Assembly (NCBI RefSeq): GCF_000016185.1
Contig: NC_011420.2
Coordinates: forward strand, 1,012,501 to 1,076,500
Length of the DNA: 64,000 nucleotides
Source of the DNA: Rhodospirillum centenum SW
GTDB lineage: Bacteria; Pseudomonadota; Alphaproteobacteria; Azospirillales; Azospirillaceae
Reading direction: 5' to 3'
Shown: one piece after another, positions 27,158-35,638 of the stretch
How the letters are laid out: the number at the start of each line of letters is the position of its first letter
Numbering within the stretch: the first letter of the stretch is position 1
The notes under the pieces: generated by a model
Told to the model about the DNA's origin: nothing
Database searches by the model: none
What the model saw: only the letters and a program-made list of their open reading frames with translations
Translations under genes and position numbers: made by a program

Positions 27158-27184
27158 GGCTCCCACCACCGTCCCCGGAACAGA

Positions 27185-27985
27185 ATGAGCAGCGGCACCA
27201 ACCGTCCGGAACTGGCCAAATCCCAGGCCGCCCTGAATGCCCAGGGCGGCCCCGTCGTGATCCTGGTCGAGCCCCAGATGGGGGAGAACATCGGCGCCTG
27301 CGCCCGCGCCATGCTGAACTGCGGCCTGACGGAGCTGCGCCTTGTCAATCCGCGCGACGGCTGGCCGAACGAGAAGGCGGTCGCCGCCTCGGCCGGCGCG
27401 ACGGAGGTGCTGGACCGCGCCCGGGTCTTCACCGGCACGCGCGAGGCCATCGCCGACCTGCACAAGGTCTATGCGACCGCGGCGCGGGTACGCGACATGG
27501 TGAAGGACATCGTCACCCCGCGCCGGGCGGCGCGCGACCTGCACGCCCATGTCGCCGCCGGGCGCCGGGTCGGCATCCTGTTCGGGCCGGAGCGCACGGG
27601 CCTCGTCAACGACGACATCGTGCTGTCGGACACGATGATTTCCGTCCCGCTGAACCCCGGCTTCTCCTCCCTCAACCTCGCCCAGGCCGTGCTGCTGGTG
27701 GCCTACGAATGGTGGATGGAGGCCGCGCAGGCGGAAGAGTTCTACACCCACACCGGCCAGAGCCCCCCGGCGACGAAGGAAGAACTGCACAACCTGTTCG
27801 ACCATCTGGAGGGGGAACTGGACCAGACCGGCTTCTACACCCATCCGGACAAGAAGCCGTCCATGGTGCGCAACGTGCGCAACACGTTGCAGCGCGCGCA
27901 CATGACCGAGCAGGAAGTCCGCACCTTCCACGGCATCATCGCCGCCCTGGTCGGGCGCAAGAAGCAGCGCGCGCGGACCGAGTAG
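27185..27985 (+). CDS. trmJ: SpoU-family RNA 2'-O-methyltransferase, TrmJ type
   Basis: A 266-residue SPOUT enzyme, probably tRNA (Cm32/Um32) 2'-O-methyltransferase. Motifs: VILVEPQMGENIGACARAM, LRLVNPRDGWPNEKA, the SAM-knot motifs GILFGPERTGLVNDDI and ISVPLNPGFSSLNLAQAVLLVAYE. The helical C-terminal extension (NVRNTLQRAHMTEQEVRTFHG) is the TrmJ-specific tail. It lies 27 bp after cimA on the same strand. Confidence 0.88.
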   Translation: MSSGTNRPELAKSQAALNAQGGPVVILVEPQMGENIGACARAMLNCGLTELRLVNPRDGWPNEKAVAASAGATEVLDRARVFTGTREAIADLHKVYATAARVRDMVKDIVTPRRAARDLHAHVAAGRRVGILFGPERTGLVNDDIVLSDTMISVPLNPGFSSLNLAQAVLLVAYEWWMEAAQAEEFYTHTGQSPPATKEELHNLFDHLEGELDQTGFYTHPDKKPSMVRNVRNTLQRAHMTEQEVRTFHGIIAALVGRKKQRARTE

Positions 27986-28074
27986 ATCCGCCGCAAGGAG
28001 TGCCCCGGAGTTGCCAAGGGGCGGTTCCGGTGTCACCCTGAAGGCCGGATCAGAACCGGGCGCGGGGCAAAGCC

Positions 28075-29016
28075 ATGCGTGTGGACGCCAGAACGGCACT
28101 TCCGACCAGTACATCCCGCCCGACCGGCCCGGCCCTTGCCGGAAGCGGTAACGGGGCGGGAAGCGGAAAACAGGCCGATGCCGCGGCAGCGAGCGGAACC
28201 GCGGCCAAGGAGGACGGAGCCCGGACGGCGCTGGAGACGCTGAAGCGCATCCGCGAGGACATTCCCCGCGCGCTCAGCCAGACCAGCAGCGTCGTCAAAG
28301 AGGCGAAAGCCCGCCGGCGGAGCGTGCTGCAGTCCGAGTTGCAGCGCCTGATCGCCCAGGCGCGGTCCATGGCCTCCTTCCTGGAGCCGAAGGCCGCCGC
28401 CGCGGCGGCCGCACGCCTCGCCAAACAGATCGCTGCCGTGGCGAAGCAACTCGCCGGTCTTGCCGATACCGGCGGCGGTGCCCTGTCGTCCGCGGCCGTT
28501 GTCGCTGCCATGCCGCAGGGAACCGCTGCCGCTGCCGGGGCTGGCTCTGACGGAGAGGCGGAGACGGGCGAGGGGGGCGACGCCGAAGCCGAGGCGAAGG
28601 CCGCCGAGGCACAGGCGGCACAGGCCGAGGCCGCGGCGGCCGATGCCGAGCGTACGGCCGGTGAGGCTGCGGGCGAGGCGGATACTGCCGGCCGTGACGC
28701 CTCCACCACGGCGGACGATGCTGCGCGCGACGCTGCCGCGGAGACACCAGGCGCCCCCTCCGGCTCGACGGACCGCAACGGGACCGACGAACGGCGCGAC
28801 GATGACGGTGTCCGCGACACGCTGAAGGAAGCGGTGAAGGCCCTGCGCCTGCTTCAGGCGGTGGTGCGCCGCGCGACAGTCGCGCATGGGACCGGCACCC
28901 CGCGGGAAGAGGAAGACTTCGCCCGCATGGAGGCGGAGATCGCGCGGCAGGTGCGGACGGTGGACACCCTGGCCGCCTCCCTGCCGGTCACGACGGGAGT
29001 GGACATCCGCGTCTGA
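28075..29016 (+). CDS. alanine-rich protein of unknown function
   Basis: A 313-residue low-complexity protein. Residues 1-45 are Ala/Gly/Thr-rich. A helical block (about 46-125, with LETLKRIREDIPRALSQTSS and LQRLIAQARSMASFL) is followed by an Ala/Glu/Asp-rich acidic linker (about 155-240) and a second helical block (DTLKEAVKALRLLQAVVRRA). There is no signal peptide or transmembrane span. The structured ends and the third-position GC pattern favour a real gene, but the function is unknown. A small hairpin follows, then the rpsD promoter. Confidence 0.6.
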   Translation: MRVDARTALPTSTSRPTGPALAGSGNGAGSGKQADAAAASGTAAKEDGARTALETLKRIREDIPRALSQTSSVVKEAKARRRSVLQSELQRLIAQARSMASFLEPKAAAAAAARLAKQIAAVAKQLAGLADTGGGALSSAAVVAAMPQGTAAAAGAGSDGEAETGEGGDAEAEAKAAEAQAAQAEAAAADAERTAGEAAGEADTAGRDASTTADDAARDAAAETPGAPSGSTDRNGTDERRDDDGVRDTLKEAVKALRLLQAVVRRATVAHGTGTPREEEDFARMEAEIARQVRTVDTLAASLPVTTGVDIRV

Positions 29017-29019
29017 GAC

Positions 29020-29036
29020 GGCTCCGTTCGGGAGCC
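29020..29036 (+). terminator. small hairpin after the Ala-rich gene
   Basis: GGCTCC (29020-29025) and GGAGCC (29031-29036) around a GTTCG loop, four bases after the stop codon region. Weak: 6-bp stem and no T tract. Confidence 0.4.
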
Positions 29037-29066
29037 TGCCTCGCGTCGGAACGCAGCCCGCCGGAT

Positions 29067-29095
29067 TTGACAGGTTCACCGGAATCCCCTATATC
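29067..29095 (+). promoter_or_regulatory. sigma-70 promoter for rpsD
   Basis: TTGACA (29067-29072), 17-bp spacer, TATATC (29090-29095). A perfect -35 with a near-consensus -10 at optimal spacing, unusual in this GC-rich background. It would give a leader of about 160 nt before rpsD. Confidence 0.8.
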
Positions 29096-29265
29096 CGCGA
29101 CCCTATTCCCGGGAAGGCGGGTGCCGAGCGGTTCGGCGCCCCGTCACCGGCTTTGCCCGTTCCGGTCCGCCTTGGCGGCCGGCAGGGGGAAAGACGGAGG
29201 AACTACCGGGACAACAAGGTGCACAGGCACCGCCTGATCAGGGCGCACGCGCCCGCGGAGTGAAG

Positions 29266-29880
29266 ATGAGCAAGCGTCAAGAAGCCAAGTACAAGATTGA
29301 CCGCCGCCTCGGTGTGAACCTCTGGGGTCGCGCCAAGTCCCCGGTGAACAAGCGCGAGTACGGTCCGGGTCAGCACGGCCAGCGCCGCAAGAAGCCGTCC
29401 GACTACGGCATGCAGCTCATGGCGAAGCAGAAGCTGAAGGGCTACTACGGCAACATCGGCGAGAAGCAGTTCCGCCGGCTGTACCAGGAGGCCGTGCGCC
29501 GCAAGGGCGACAGCGGCGAGAACCTGATCCAGCTCCTGGAGCGCCGCCTGGACGCCGTCGTCTACCGCATGAAGTTCGCGGCCACCCCGTTCGCTTCGCG
29601 CCAGCTCATCAACCACGGCCACATCCTGGTGAACGGCCGCCGCGTGAACATCCCGTCCTACACGGTGAAGGACGGTGACAGCATCGAGGTGCGCTCCAAG
29701 GCGAAGCAGTTCGCCTTCGTCATGGAGGCTGCCGCTTCCGGCGAGCGCGACATCCCCGACTACCTGTCGGTGGACTCGCAGGCGCTGAAGGGCACCTATG
29801 TCCGCGCCCCGGGGCTGGCCGACGTGCCGTACCCGGTCCAGATGGAACCGAACCTGGTCATCGAGTTCTACTCGCGCTGA
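29266..29880 (+). CDS. rpsD: 30S ribosomal protein S4
   Basis: Primary 16S rRNA-binding protein that nucleates assembly of the 30S body. The 204-residue product has the S4 N-terminal domain ([35 protein letters not shown]) and the S4 RNA-binding fold ([34 protein letters not shown]), ending [13 protein letters not shown] 29266 follows GGAG at 29257-29260. Monocistronic, with a strong sigma-70 promoter; its downstream terminator hairpin was the target of an IS insertion. Confidence 0.97.
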   Translation: MSKRQEAKYKIDRRLGVNLWGRAKSPVNKREYGPGQHGQRRKKPSDYGMQLMAKQKLKGYYGNIGEKQFRRLYQEAVRRKGDSGENLIQLLERRLDAVVYRMKFAATPFASRQLINHGHILVNGRRVNIPSYTVKDGDSIEVRSKAKQFAFVMEAAASGERDIPDYLSVDSQALKGTYVRAPGLADVPYPVQMEPNLVIEFYSR

Positions 29881-29907
29881 TCCCGGCGCGACGGATTTCG
29901 ACGTGGA

Positions 29908-29929
29908 AGGCCACCCCTCGGGGTGGCCT
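29908..29929 (+). repeat. 22-bp target duplication (left copy): rpsD terminator hairpin
   Basis: Arms AGGCCACCCC and GGGGTGGCCT around a TC centre. The same 22 bp stand at 31458-31479 on the other side of the IS. This copy is the hairpin of the original rpsD terminator, now cut off from its T tract by the element. Confidence 0.9.
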
Positions 29930-29941
29930 CAGACCGATGAC

Positions 29942-29967
29942 AAACCCCGTCGTTTTCGGCGGGGTTT
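29942..29967 (+). terminator. IS-borne terminator at the transposase 3' end
   Basis: AAACCCCG (29942-29949) and CGGGGTTT (29960-29967), continuing into TTTTCATTTTT. Read in the rpsD direction it is a strong intrinsic terminator only 12 bp inside the element. In the transposase direction it also folds. The same structure occurs at 34015-34040 in copy 2. Confidence 0.8.
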
Positions 29968-30033
29968 TCATTTTTGGGGATTGCGGCTGTCGAAACTGGT
30001 TGGGTGGATCGGGCAGACAGGGAGGTTTCTGTC

Positions 30034-31404
30034 TCAGGCTGGCCGGAGGGCTGCCTTCGGGGCGATTGCGAGGGCGATTTTCTTGATGTTCTGGGCGGCG
30101 GCGGCGAGCAGGCACTGCCAGGTGACGCCGAGGAGGCCGCGGAAGCGTGCGTAGCGGTGCCCGAAGAGCTGTTTGGCGTCGGCAAAGGAGCGTTCGACCG
30201 TCTCTTTTCGTCGCTTGTAGATGGCCTTGCCCCAGGGGGTCTTGCGGTGGGCGTCGGTGCGCTCGCGGATGTCGGCCCAGAGGTGGCGGGTGATGGTGCG
30301 GACGGCCTTGGGGTTGCGGGTGCACGACGCGAGCAGCGGGCAGGCGAAGCAGAGGGCCGGATCGCTCCTGTAGTGGCGGTAGCCGTTGCGGTCGGTGGTG
30401 GCGTAGGCGAGGGCCTGTCCGCCGGGGCATGACCAGGTGTCGGTCCCGGGCTCGTAGGTGAAGGCGCTCTTGGGCATCATCCCCGGGGCCGGGGGTGTCG
30501 GTCGGTTGTAGCCGGTGACGCCGAGGATGGCGCGGTCCTCCAGCCCCTTTGCGATCCCGGCCGTGGCATAGCCGGCGTCCAGCCCGACGGCCTTGACGTC
30601 GAGCGCGAAGCGGGCGCGCTGGCGGTCGAGCCGGCCGAGATAGACGATGCTGTCGTGCACGTTGGCGGGGGTGGCGAAGCTGTCGGTGATGATGCCATGG
30701 CGCCCATCCACGGTGCGGTGATCAAGGTAGAAGAAGCCGGTGGGCTTGCCATCGCGCACCATGTAGCCGCTCTCCGGATCGGTGCGGCTGATCTTGGTCT
30801 CCTTCTCGGGCGGCTGCCGGTCCTTGGGCTTGAGGGGCTTCTTGCCGTGGGTGGCGCGGTCCGCCTCCACCGCCCGGTCCAGATCGTCCCAGTAATCCGC
30901 CCGCGACTTGGCGACCACCGCCTTGTCGTAGCGGTTCTTGTTGGCGTTGGCCTTGAGGTGGGTGCTGTCGGTGTAGAGCACGGTGCCGTCCACCAGCCCG
31001 TGGCCGATCGCCTGCTCCACCACATGGTCGAAGATGTCCTGCGCCACGGAGGTGTCCCGGTAACGCCGGCGCCGGTTCTGGCTCAGCGTCGAGGCGTCGA
31101 ACACCGGATCGGTCAGGCGCAGACCCAGAAACCAGCGATACGCCACGTTCACCTGGATCTCGCGCACCAGCTGGCGTTCGGAGCGGATGCCGAACAGGTA
31201 GCCGATGAACAGCGCCTTGAACATGACAACCGGATCAAGGGCCGGACGGCCGTTGTCCGGACAGTAAAGCCCGGACACGCGATCATGGATGAAGGAGAAG
31301 TCGATCACCGCGTCGATCTTGCGAAGCAGGTGATCGGGCGGAACCAGACCGTCGAGCGTCACCATCTCGATTTCAGTCTGCTGCGCCGTCGGTTTCCTCA
31401 GCAT
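30034..31404 (-). CDS. IS1182-family transposase (copy 1)
   Basis: Cut-and-paste DDE transposase, 456 residues from ATG 31404 (MLRKPTAQQTEIEM); a GTG at 31434 would add ten residues. The N-terminal DUF772-type domain (LVPPDHLLRKIDAVIDFSF) is followed by the DDE core: Asp in LYTDSTHLKANANKN, Asp in GLDAGYATAGI and Glu in ETVERSFADAKQLFG. A cysteine cluster (CFACPLLASC) lies between them. The frame is intact, so the element may be active. Protein identical to that of copy 2. Confidence 0.93.
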   Translation of the reverse strand: MLRKPTAQQTEIEMVTLDGLVPPDHLLRKIDAVIDFSFIHDRVSGLYCPDNGRPALDPVVMFKALFIGYLFGIRSERQLVREIQVNVAYRWFLGLRLTDPVFDASTLSQNRRRRYRDTSVAQDIFDHVVEQAIGHGLVDGTVLYTDSTHLKANANKNRYDKAVVAKSRADYWDDLDRAVEADRATHGKKPLKPKDRQPPEKETKISRTDPESGYMVRDGKPTGFFYLDHRTVDGRHGIITDSFATPANVHDSIVYLGRLDRQRARFALDVKAVGLDAGYATAGIAKGLEDRAILGVTGYNRPTPPAPGMMPKSAFTYEPGTDTWSCPGGQALAYATTDRNGYRHYRSDPALCFACPLLASCTRNPKAVRTITRHLWADIRERTDAHRKTPWGKAIYKRRKETVERSFADAKQLFGHRYARFRGLLGVTWQCLLAAAAQNIKKIALAIAPKAALRPA

Positions 31405-31457
31405 GACCAATCGAATCACAAAGGCCCGGCTCACGCCAGGCCTTTGTCAGCAGTCTG

Positions 31458-31479
31458 AGGCCACCCCTCGGGGTGGCCT
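31458..31479 (+). repeat. 22-bp target duplication (right copy) with the original T tract
   Basis: Same 22 bp as 29908-29929, here followed by TTTGCG, so hairpin plus T tract (31458-31483) still forms the original rpsD terminator, but on the far side of the IS. Confidence 0.9.
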
Positions 31480-31611
31480 TTTGCGTTGGGGGCGGCCAGC
31501 ACGGCGTTGCCGGCACCGGAGCGCGGGCAGGTCGGGACAGGGGGCTGGCCTGCGCTGGCCGTCCGGGCGACCATGGGCCATGTCCGACATTCCCGTGGAA
31601 AGGCCCGCGCG

Positions 31612-32493
31612 ATGATCCGTCCGTTTCTCGTCCTGCTCCTGCTGCTCTTCTCGTCGGCCCTGGCACCGCCGGCCGGGGCCGCCTTCAAGAGCGACCGCAT
31701 CAGCGTCAGCGTCCGCGGCAGCGGTCCCGACGTGGTGCTGATCCCGGGCCTCAGCTCCTCCCCCGAGGTCTGGGAGGGGACGGTCGAGGCCATCCCCGGC
31801 TACCGCTATCATCTGATCCAGGTCGCCGGCTTCGCCGGTGCGCCGGTGGGAGCGAACGCCGAGGGACCCGTGGTCGCCCCGGTGGCGGAGGAGATCGCCC
31901 GCTACATCACCGAGAGCGGACTGGACCGCCCGGCCCTGATCGGGCATTCGCTCGGCGGGCTCTGGGCCATGATGGTGGCGGCACGCCATCCGGAGACGGC
32001 GTCGCGGGTCATGGTCGTGGACATGCTGCCCTATCTCGGCGCGCTCTATGCGCCGCCGGGCACCCCGCCGGAGGGCGTTCAGGCCATCGCCGCCCAGATC
32101 CGCGAGGGGCTGCTGAAATCCAGCGATGCCGACCGGAAGGCCAGGATCGAGGCTACCATCGCCACCATGGTGCGGGAGGAGGGGATGCGTGCCCGGCCCG
32201 TTGCCCATTCGCTGGCGAGCGACCGGGCCGTCTCGGCCCAGGCCATGTACGAGCTGATCGTTACCGACCTGCGGCCGGAGCTGCCGGCCATCCAGGGGCC
32301 GCTGACGGTGCTCTGGGTACGGGCGCCGAACTCGCCGCTGACGGAGGAGCAACTGGCCGGCGCCTACCGGGCGCTCTACGCCACGGCACCGGCGGTGACG
32401 CTGACGCGCATCCCCGATGCCTACCACTTCATCATGTTCGACCAGCCCGGGACCTTCCAGCGTGAAGTCCGGGCCTTTCTCAAGGGCGAGTAG
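31612..32493 (+). CDS. exported alpha/beta hydrolase
   Basis: A 293-residue alpha/beta-hydrolase. The signal peptide (MIRPFLVLLLLLFSSALAPPAGA) points to the periplasm. The nucleophile elbow is ALIGHSLGGLWAMMVA, the oxyanion region is VVLIPGLSSSPEVW, and the catalytic His is probably in IPDAYHFIMFDQP near the end. ATG 31612 has GGAAAGG about nine bases upstream. The substrate is unknown. It lies between two oppositely oriented IS1182 copies, but each copy has its own target repeat, so the gene looks native rather than carried by a composite transposon. Confidence 0.85.
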   Translation: MIRPFLVLLLLLFSSALAPPAGAAFKSDRISVSVRGSGPDVVLIPGLSSSPEVWEGTVEAIPGYRYHLIQVAGFAGAPVGANAEGPVVAPVAEEIARYITESGLDRPALIGHSLGGLWAMMVAARHPETASRVMVVDMLPYLGALYAPPGTPPEGVQAIAAQIREGLLKSSDADRKARIEATIATMVREEGMRARPVAHSLASDRAVSAQAMYELIVTDLRPELPAIQGPLTVLWVRAPNSPLTEEQLAGAYRALYATAPAVTLTRIPDAYHFIMFDQPGTFQREVRAFLKGE

Positions 32494-32504
32494 GAAGGGG
32501 GGAC

Positions 32505-32524
32505 GGGGCCGGGTGACCGGCCCC
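32505..32524 (+). repeat. 20-bp target duplication (left copy): hydrolase terminator hairpin
   Basis: GGGGCCGG-GTGA-CCGGCCCC, a perfect 8-bp stem with a 4-nt loop, 11 bp after the hydrolase stop. Repeated exactly at 34053-34072. Confidence 0.9.
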
Positions 32525-34052
32525 CAGACTGCTGACAAAGGCCTGGCGTGAGCCGGGCCTTTGTGATTCGATTGGTCATGCTGAGGAAACCGACGGCGCA
32601 GCAGACTGAAATCGAGATGGTGACGCTCGACGGTCTGGTTCCGCCCGATCACCTGCTTCGCAAGATCGACGCGGTGATCGACTTCTCCTTCATCCATGAT
32701 CGCGTGTCCGGGCTTTACTGTCCGGACAACGGCCGTCCGGCCCTTGATCCGGTTGTCATGTTCAAGGCGCTGTTCATCGGCTACCTGTTCGGCATCCGCT
32801 CCGAACGCCAGCTGGTGCGCGAGATCCAGGTGAACGTGGCGTATCGCTGGTTTCTGGGTCTGCGCCTGACCGATCCGGTGTTCGACGCCTCGACGCTGAG
32901 CCAGAACCGGCGCCGGCGTTACCGGGACACCTCCGTGGCGCAGGACATCTTCGACCATGTGGTGGAGCAGGCGATCGGCCACGGGCTGGTGGACGGCACC
33001 GTGCTCTACACCGACAGCACCCACCTCAAGGCCAACGCCAACAAGAACCGCTACGACAAGGCGGTGGTCGCCAAGTCGCGGGCGGATTACTGGGACGATC
33101 TGGACCGGGCGGTGGAGGCGGACCGCGCCACCCACGGCAAGAAGCCCCTCAAGCCCAAGGACCGGCAGCCGCCCGAGAAGGAGACCAAGATCAGCCGCAC
33201 CGATCCGGAGAGCGGCTACATGGTGCGCGATGGCAAGCCCACCGGCTTCTTCTACCTTGATCACCGCACCGTGGATGGGCGCCATGGCATCATCACCGAC
33301 AGCTTCGCCACCCCCGCCAACGTGCACGACAGCATCGTCTATCTCGGCCGGCTCGACCGCCAGCGCGCCCGCTTCGCGCTCGACGTCAAGGCCGTCGGGC
33401 TGGACGCCGGCTATGCCACGGCCGGGATCGCAAAGGGGCTGGAGGACCGCGCCATCCTCGGCGTCACCGGCTACAACCGACCGACACCCCCGGCCCCGGG
33501 GATGATGCCCAAGAGCGCCTTCACCTACGAGCCCGGGACCGACACCTGGTCATGCCCCGGCGGACAGGCCCTCGCCTACGCCACCACCGACCGCAACGGC
33601 TACCGCCACTACAGGAGCGATCCGGCCCTCTGCTTCGCCTGCCCGCTGCTCGCGTCGTGCACCCGCAACCCCAAGGCCGTCCGCACCATCACCCGCCACC
33701 TCTGGGCCGACATCCGCGAGCGCACCGACGCCCACCGCAAGACCCCCTGGGGCAAGGCCATCTACAAGCGACGAAAAGAGACGGTCGAACGCTCCTTTGC
33801 CGACGCCAAACAGCTCTTCGGGCACCGCTACGCACGCTTCCGCGGCCTCCTCGGCGTCACCTGGCAGTGCCTGCTCGCCGCCGCCGCCCAGAACATCAAG
33901 AAAATCGCCCTCGCAATCGCCCCGAAGGCAGCCCTCCGGCCAGCCTGAGACAGAAACCTCCCTGTCTGCCCGATCCACCCAACCAGTTTCGACAGCCGCA
34001 ATCCCCAAAAATGAAAACCCCGCCGAAAACGACGGGGTTTGTCATCGGTCTG
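32525..34052 (+). mobile_element. IS1182-family insertion sequence, copy 2
   Basis: 1528 bp, same ends and same transposase as copy 1 but in the opposite orientation. It starts CAGACTGCTGACAAAGGCC and ends at GGTCTG (34052). A 20-bp direct repeat borders it. Close to the left end, ACAAAGGCC (32535-32543) and GGCCTTTGT (32556-32564) make a 9-bp hairpin whose loop contains the upstream GTG candidate start. Such a hairpin can block translation from read-through mRNA, as known for other IS families. Confidence 0.93.
32578..33948 (+). CDS. IS1182-family transposase (copy 2)
   Basis: Protein identical to copy 1 (456 residues from ATG 32578), with the same DDE motifs. GTG 32548 is an alternative start lying inside the loop of the end-proximal hairpin. 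ATG 32578 is preferred because family members usually begin MLRKP. Intact. Confidence 0.93.
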   Translation: MLRKPTAQQTEIEMVTLDGLVPPDHLLRKIDAVIDFSFIHDRVSGLYCPDNGRPALDPVVMFKALFIGYLFGIRSERQLVREIQVNVAYRWFLGLRLTDPVFDASTLSQNRRRRYRDTSVAQDIFDHVVEQAIGHGLVDGTVLYTDSTHLKANANKNRYDKAVVAKSRADYWDDLDRAVEADRATHGKKPLKPKDRQPPEKETKISRTDPESGYMVRDGKPTGFFYLDHRTVDGRHGIITDSFATPANVHDSIVYLGRLDRQRARFALDVKAVGLDAGYATAGIAKGLEDRAILGVTGYNRPTPPAPGMMPKSAFTYEPGTDTWSCPGGQALAYATTDRNGYRHYRSDPALCFACPLLASCTRNPKAVRTITRHLWADIRERTDAHRKTPWGKAIYKRRKETVERSFADAKQLFGHRYARFRGLLGVTWQCLLAAAAQNIKKIALAIAPKAALRPA

Positions 34053-34072
34053 GGGGCCGGGTGACCGGCCCC
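34053..34072 (+). repeat. 20-bp target duplication (right copy)
   Basis: Exact copy of 32505-32524. It is now the hairpin between the IS and the end of the convergent transporter gene. Confidence 0.9.
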
Positions 34073-34123
34073 GTCCGCTGCCGACACGGGCGCTCCCGAT
34101 AAGGCGGTGCCTCAGGGTGGCGC

Positions 34124-35638
34124 TCAACCCGCCTTGTAGTGGATGCCCGTCCCGTCGGGGCCGAGCGGCAGGTCCAGGAGATACCAGCCGATGGTCAGCG
34201 CCGTGGAGCCGATGCCGAAGGCCAGCGAATAGGGCAGCATCAAGGAGATCAGGCTGCCGATGCCGAATCCCTTCATGTGGCGGCTGGCGAACACCACCAC
34301 CAGCGGGAAGTAGGCCATCAGCGGGGTGATGACGTTGGTGAAGGCATCGCCCATGCGGTAGACGGCCTGACTGAACTCCGGCGACAGGCCCAGCAGCATG
34401 AAGATCGGCACGAAGGTCGGCGCCAGCAGCGCCCACTTGGCCGAAGCACTGCCGATCAGCAGGTTGATCAGGCCGGCCAGCAGGATGAAGCCGACGATCA
34501 GGGGCGAGCCGGTGATGTGCATCGCCTCAAGCCAGGCCGCCCCGTGGACCGCCAGCCAGGGGCCGAAGTTGGACCAGGAGAACAGGGTGGTGAACTGGCT
34601 CATCGCCAGGACCAGGATGATGTAATAGCCCAGATCCGCCATGCTGGCCGTGGTCATCCGCACCACGTCCTTGTCCGAGCGCACGGCGCCGACCGTGATG
34701 CCGTAGACGATGCCGCAGATCAGGAAGGTCAGCGACAGGATGGCGACCATCCCCTTCAGGAAGGGACGCAGCGAGCCCTCGGCGTCGCGCAGGATCGCCC
34801 CTTCCGGCACCGTCATCAGAACCAGTCCGATGCTGATGCCCAGGAAGGCCAGCCCGGCGTTGCGCAGGCCCCGGCGCTTCTCCTCCGTCAGGGCATGCTC
34901 GTCGGCATCGTCGCTGACGCCGCCCTGCCAGGGCCCCAGCCGCGGCTCGATGATCCGCTCGGAGACGAAGGCGCCGATGAGGGTGAACAGCGGCACCAGC
35001 GCCGCCATGATGAAGTAGTTGGAGGTGATCATCACCTCGTAGCCCGGCGCGATAAGCCGGGCCGCCTCCTGCGTCAGGCCGGCGAGCTGCGCGTCCAGCG
35101 GTGTCGGGAACAGGTTGGCGGAGAAACCGGCGGAGACACCGGCAAAGGCCGCCGTCAGGCCTGCGATCGGGTGTCGGCCGGCATTGGCGAAGACGACGGC
35201 CGCCAGCGGGATCAGCACCACGTAGCCGGCATCGACCGCCAGACTGGACATGACGCCGGCGAAGACGATGGCGACGGTCAGCAGGCGCTGCGGCATCTTC
35301 CGCACGAAGCCCGCAAGGGCCGCGCCGATCAGGCCGACCTTCTCGGCGAAGCCGACGCCGACCATGGCCAGCAGGACCGTGCCCAGGGGGGCGAAGCCGG
35401 TGAAGGTGTGCGGCATCTCCGCCAGCCAGCGGGAGATGATGGCCGGTTGCAGCAGGTTGACGATGGCGATGGGCTCGCGGGTGGTCGGATGCGGCACCGA
35501 GGCGCCGGCCAGACCGGCGGCCACCGAGGCCACCACGAGGATCAGCATCATCCAGAGGAACAGGGTGACGGCGTCCGGCAAACGGTTACCGGCGCGTTCG
35601 ATGACATCAAGGAAACGGTCGGTGAAAGTCTTCGGCAT
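34124..35638 (-). CDS. AbgT-family transporter
   Basis: A 504-residue polytopic inner-membrane protein with about a dozen hydrophobic segments. It begins with a cytoplasmic stretch (RFLDVIERAGNRLPDAVTLF), the standard AbgT opening. The family signatures GVGFAEKVGLIGA, FAGVMSSLAVDAGYVVLIPL and AGVSAGFSANLFPTPLDAQLAGLTQ (in adjoining segments) are present. AbgT members import p-aminobenzoyl-glutamate or export sulphonamides by proton coupling; which applies here is unknown. It stands alone on the minus strand. Confidence 0.9.
   Translation of the reverse strand: MPKTFTDRFLDVIERAGNRLPDAVTLFLWMMLILVVASVAAGLAGASVPHPTTREPIAIVNLLQPAIISRWLAEMPHTFTGFAPLGTVLLAMVGVGFAEKVGLIGAALAGFVRKMPQRLLTVAIVFAGVMSSLAVDAGYVVLIPLAAVVFANAGRHPIAGLTAAFAGVSAGFSANLFPTPLDAQLAGLTQEAARLIAPGYEVMITSNYFIMAALVPLFTLIGAFVSERIIEPRLGPWQGGVSDDADEHALTEEKRRGLRNAGLAFLGISIGLVLMTVPEGAILRDAEGSLRPFLKGMVAILSLTFLICGIVYGITVGAVRSDKDVVRMTTASMADLGYYIILVLAMSQFTTLFSWSNFGPWLAVHGAAWLEAMHITGSPLIVGFILLAGLINLLIGSASAKWALLAPTFVPIFMLLGLSPEFSQAVYRMGDAFTNVITPLMAYFPLVVVFASRHMKGFGIGSLISLMLPYSLAFGIGSTALTIGWYLLDLPLGPDGTGIHYKAG

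Larger units (their letters stand above)
29930..31457 (-). mobile_element. IS1182-family insertion sequence, copy 1
   Basis: A 1528-bp element identical in its protein product and ends to copy 2. The terminal inverted repeats begin CAGACTGCTGACAAAGGCC at the transposase start side and CAGACCGATGACAAACCCC at the other end (15 of 19 positions match). It carries one intact transposase gene on the minus strand, and a 22-bp direct repeat borders it. The size, the terminal CAGAC and the long target duplication fit the IS1182 family as known. Confidence 0.93.

Noticed and set aside
23900-28114. A 1404-codon antisense frame over cysS, cimA and trmJ
   Set aside because: It lies opposite three well-supported genes and has the Arg/Gly/His-rich composition of antisense GC shadow, with no motif.
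29908-34072. Composite transposon carrying the alpha/beta hydrolase
   Set aside because: Two inverted identical IS copies flank the gene, but each copy has its own, different target duplication immediately at both of its ends. A composite element would show one duplication only at the outer ends. Two independent insertions explain the data.
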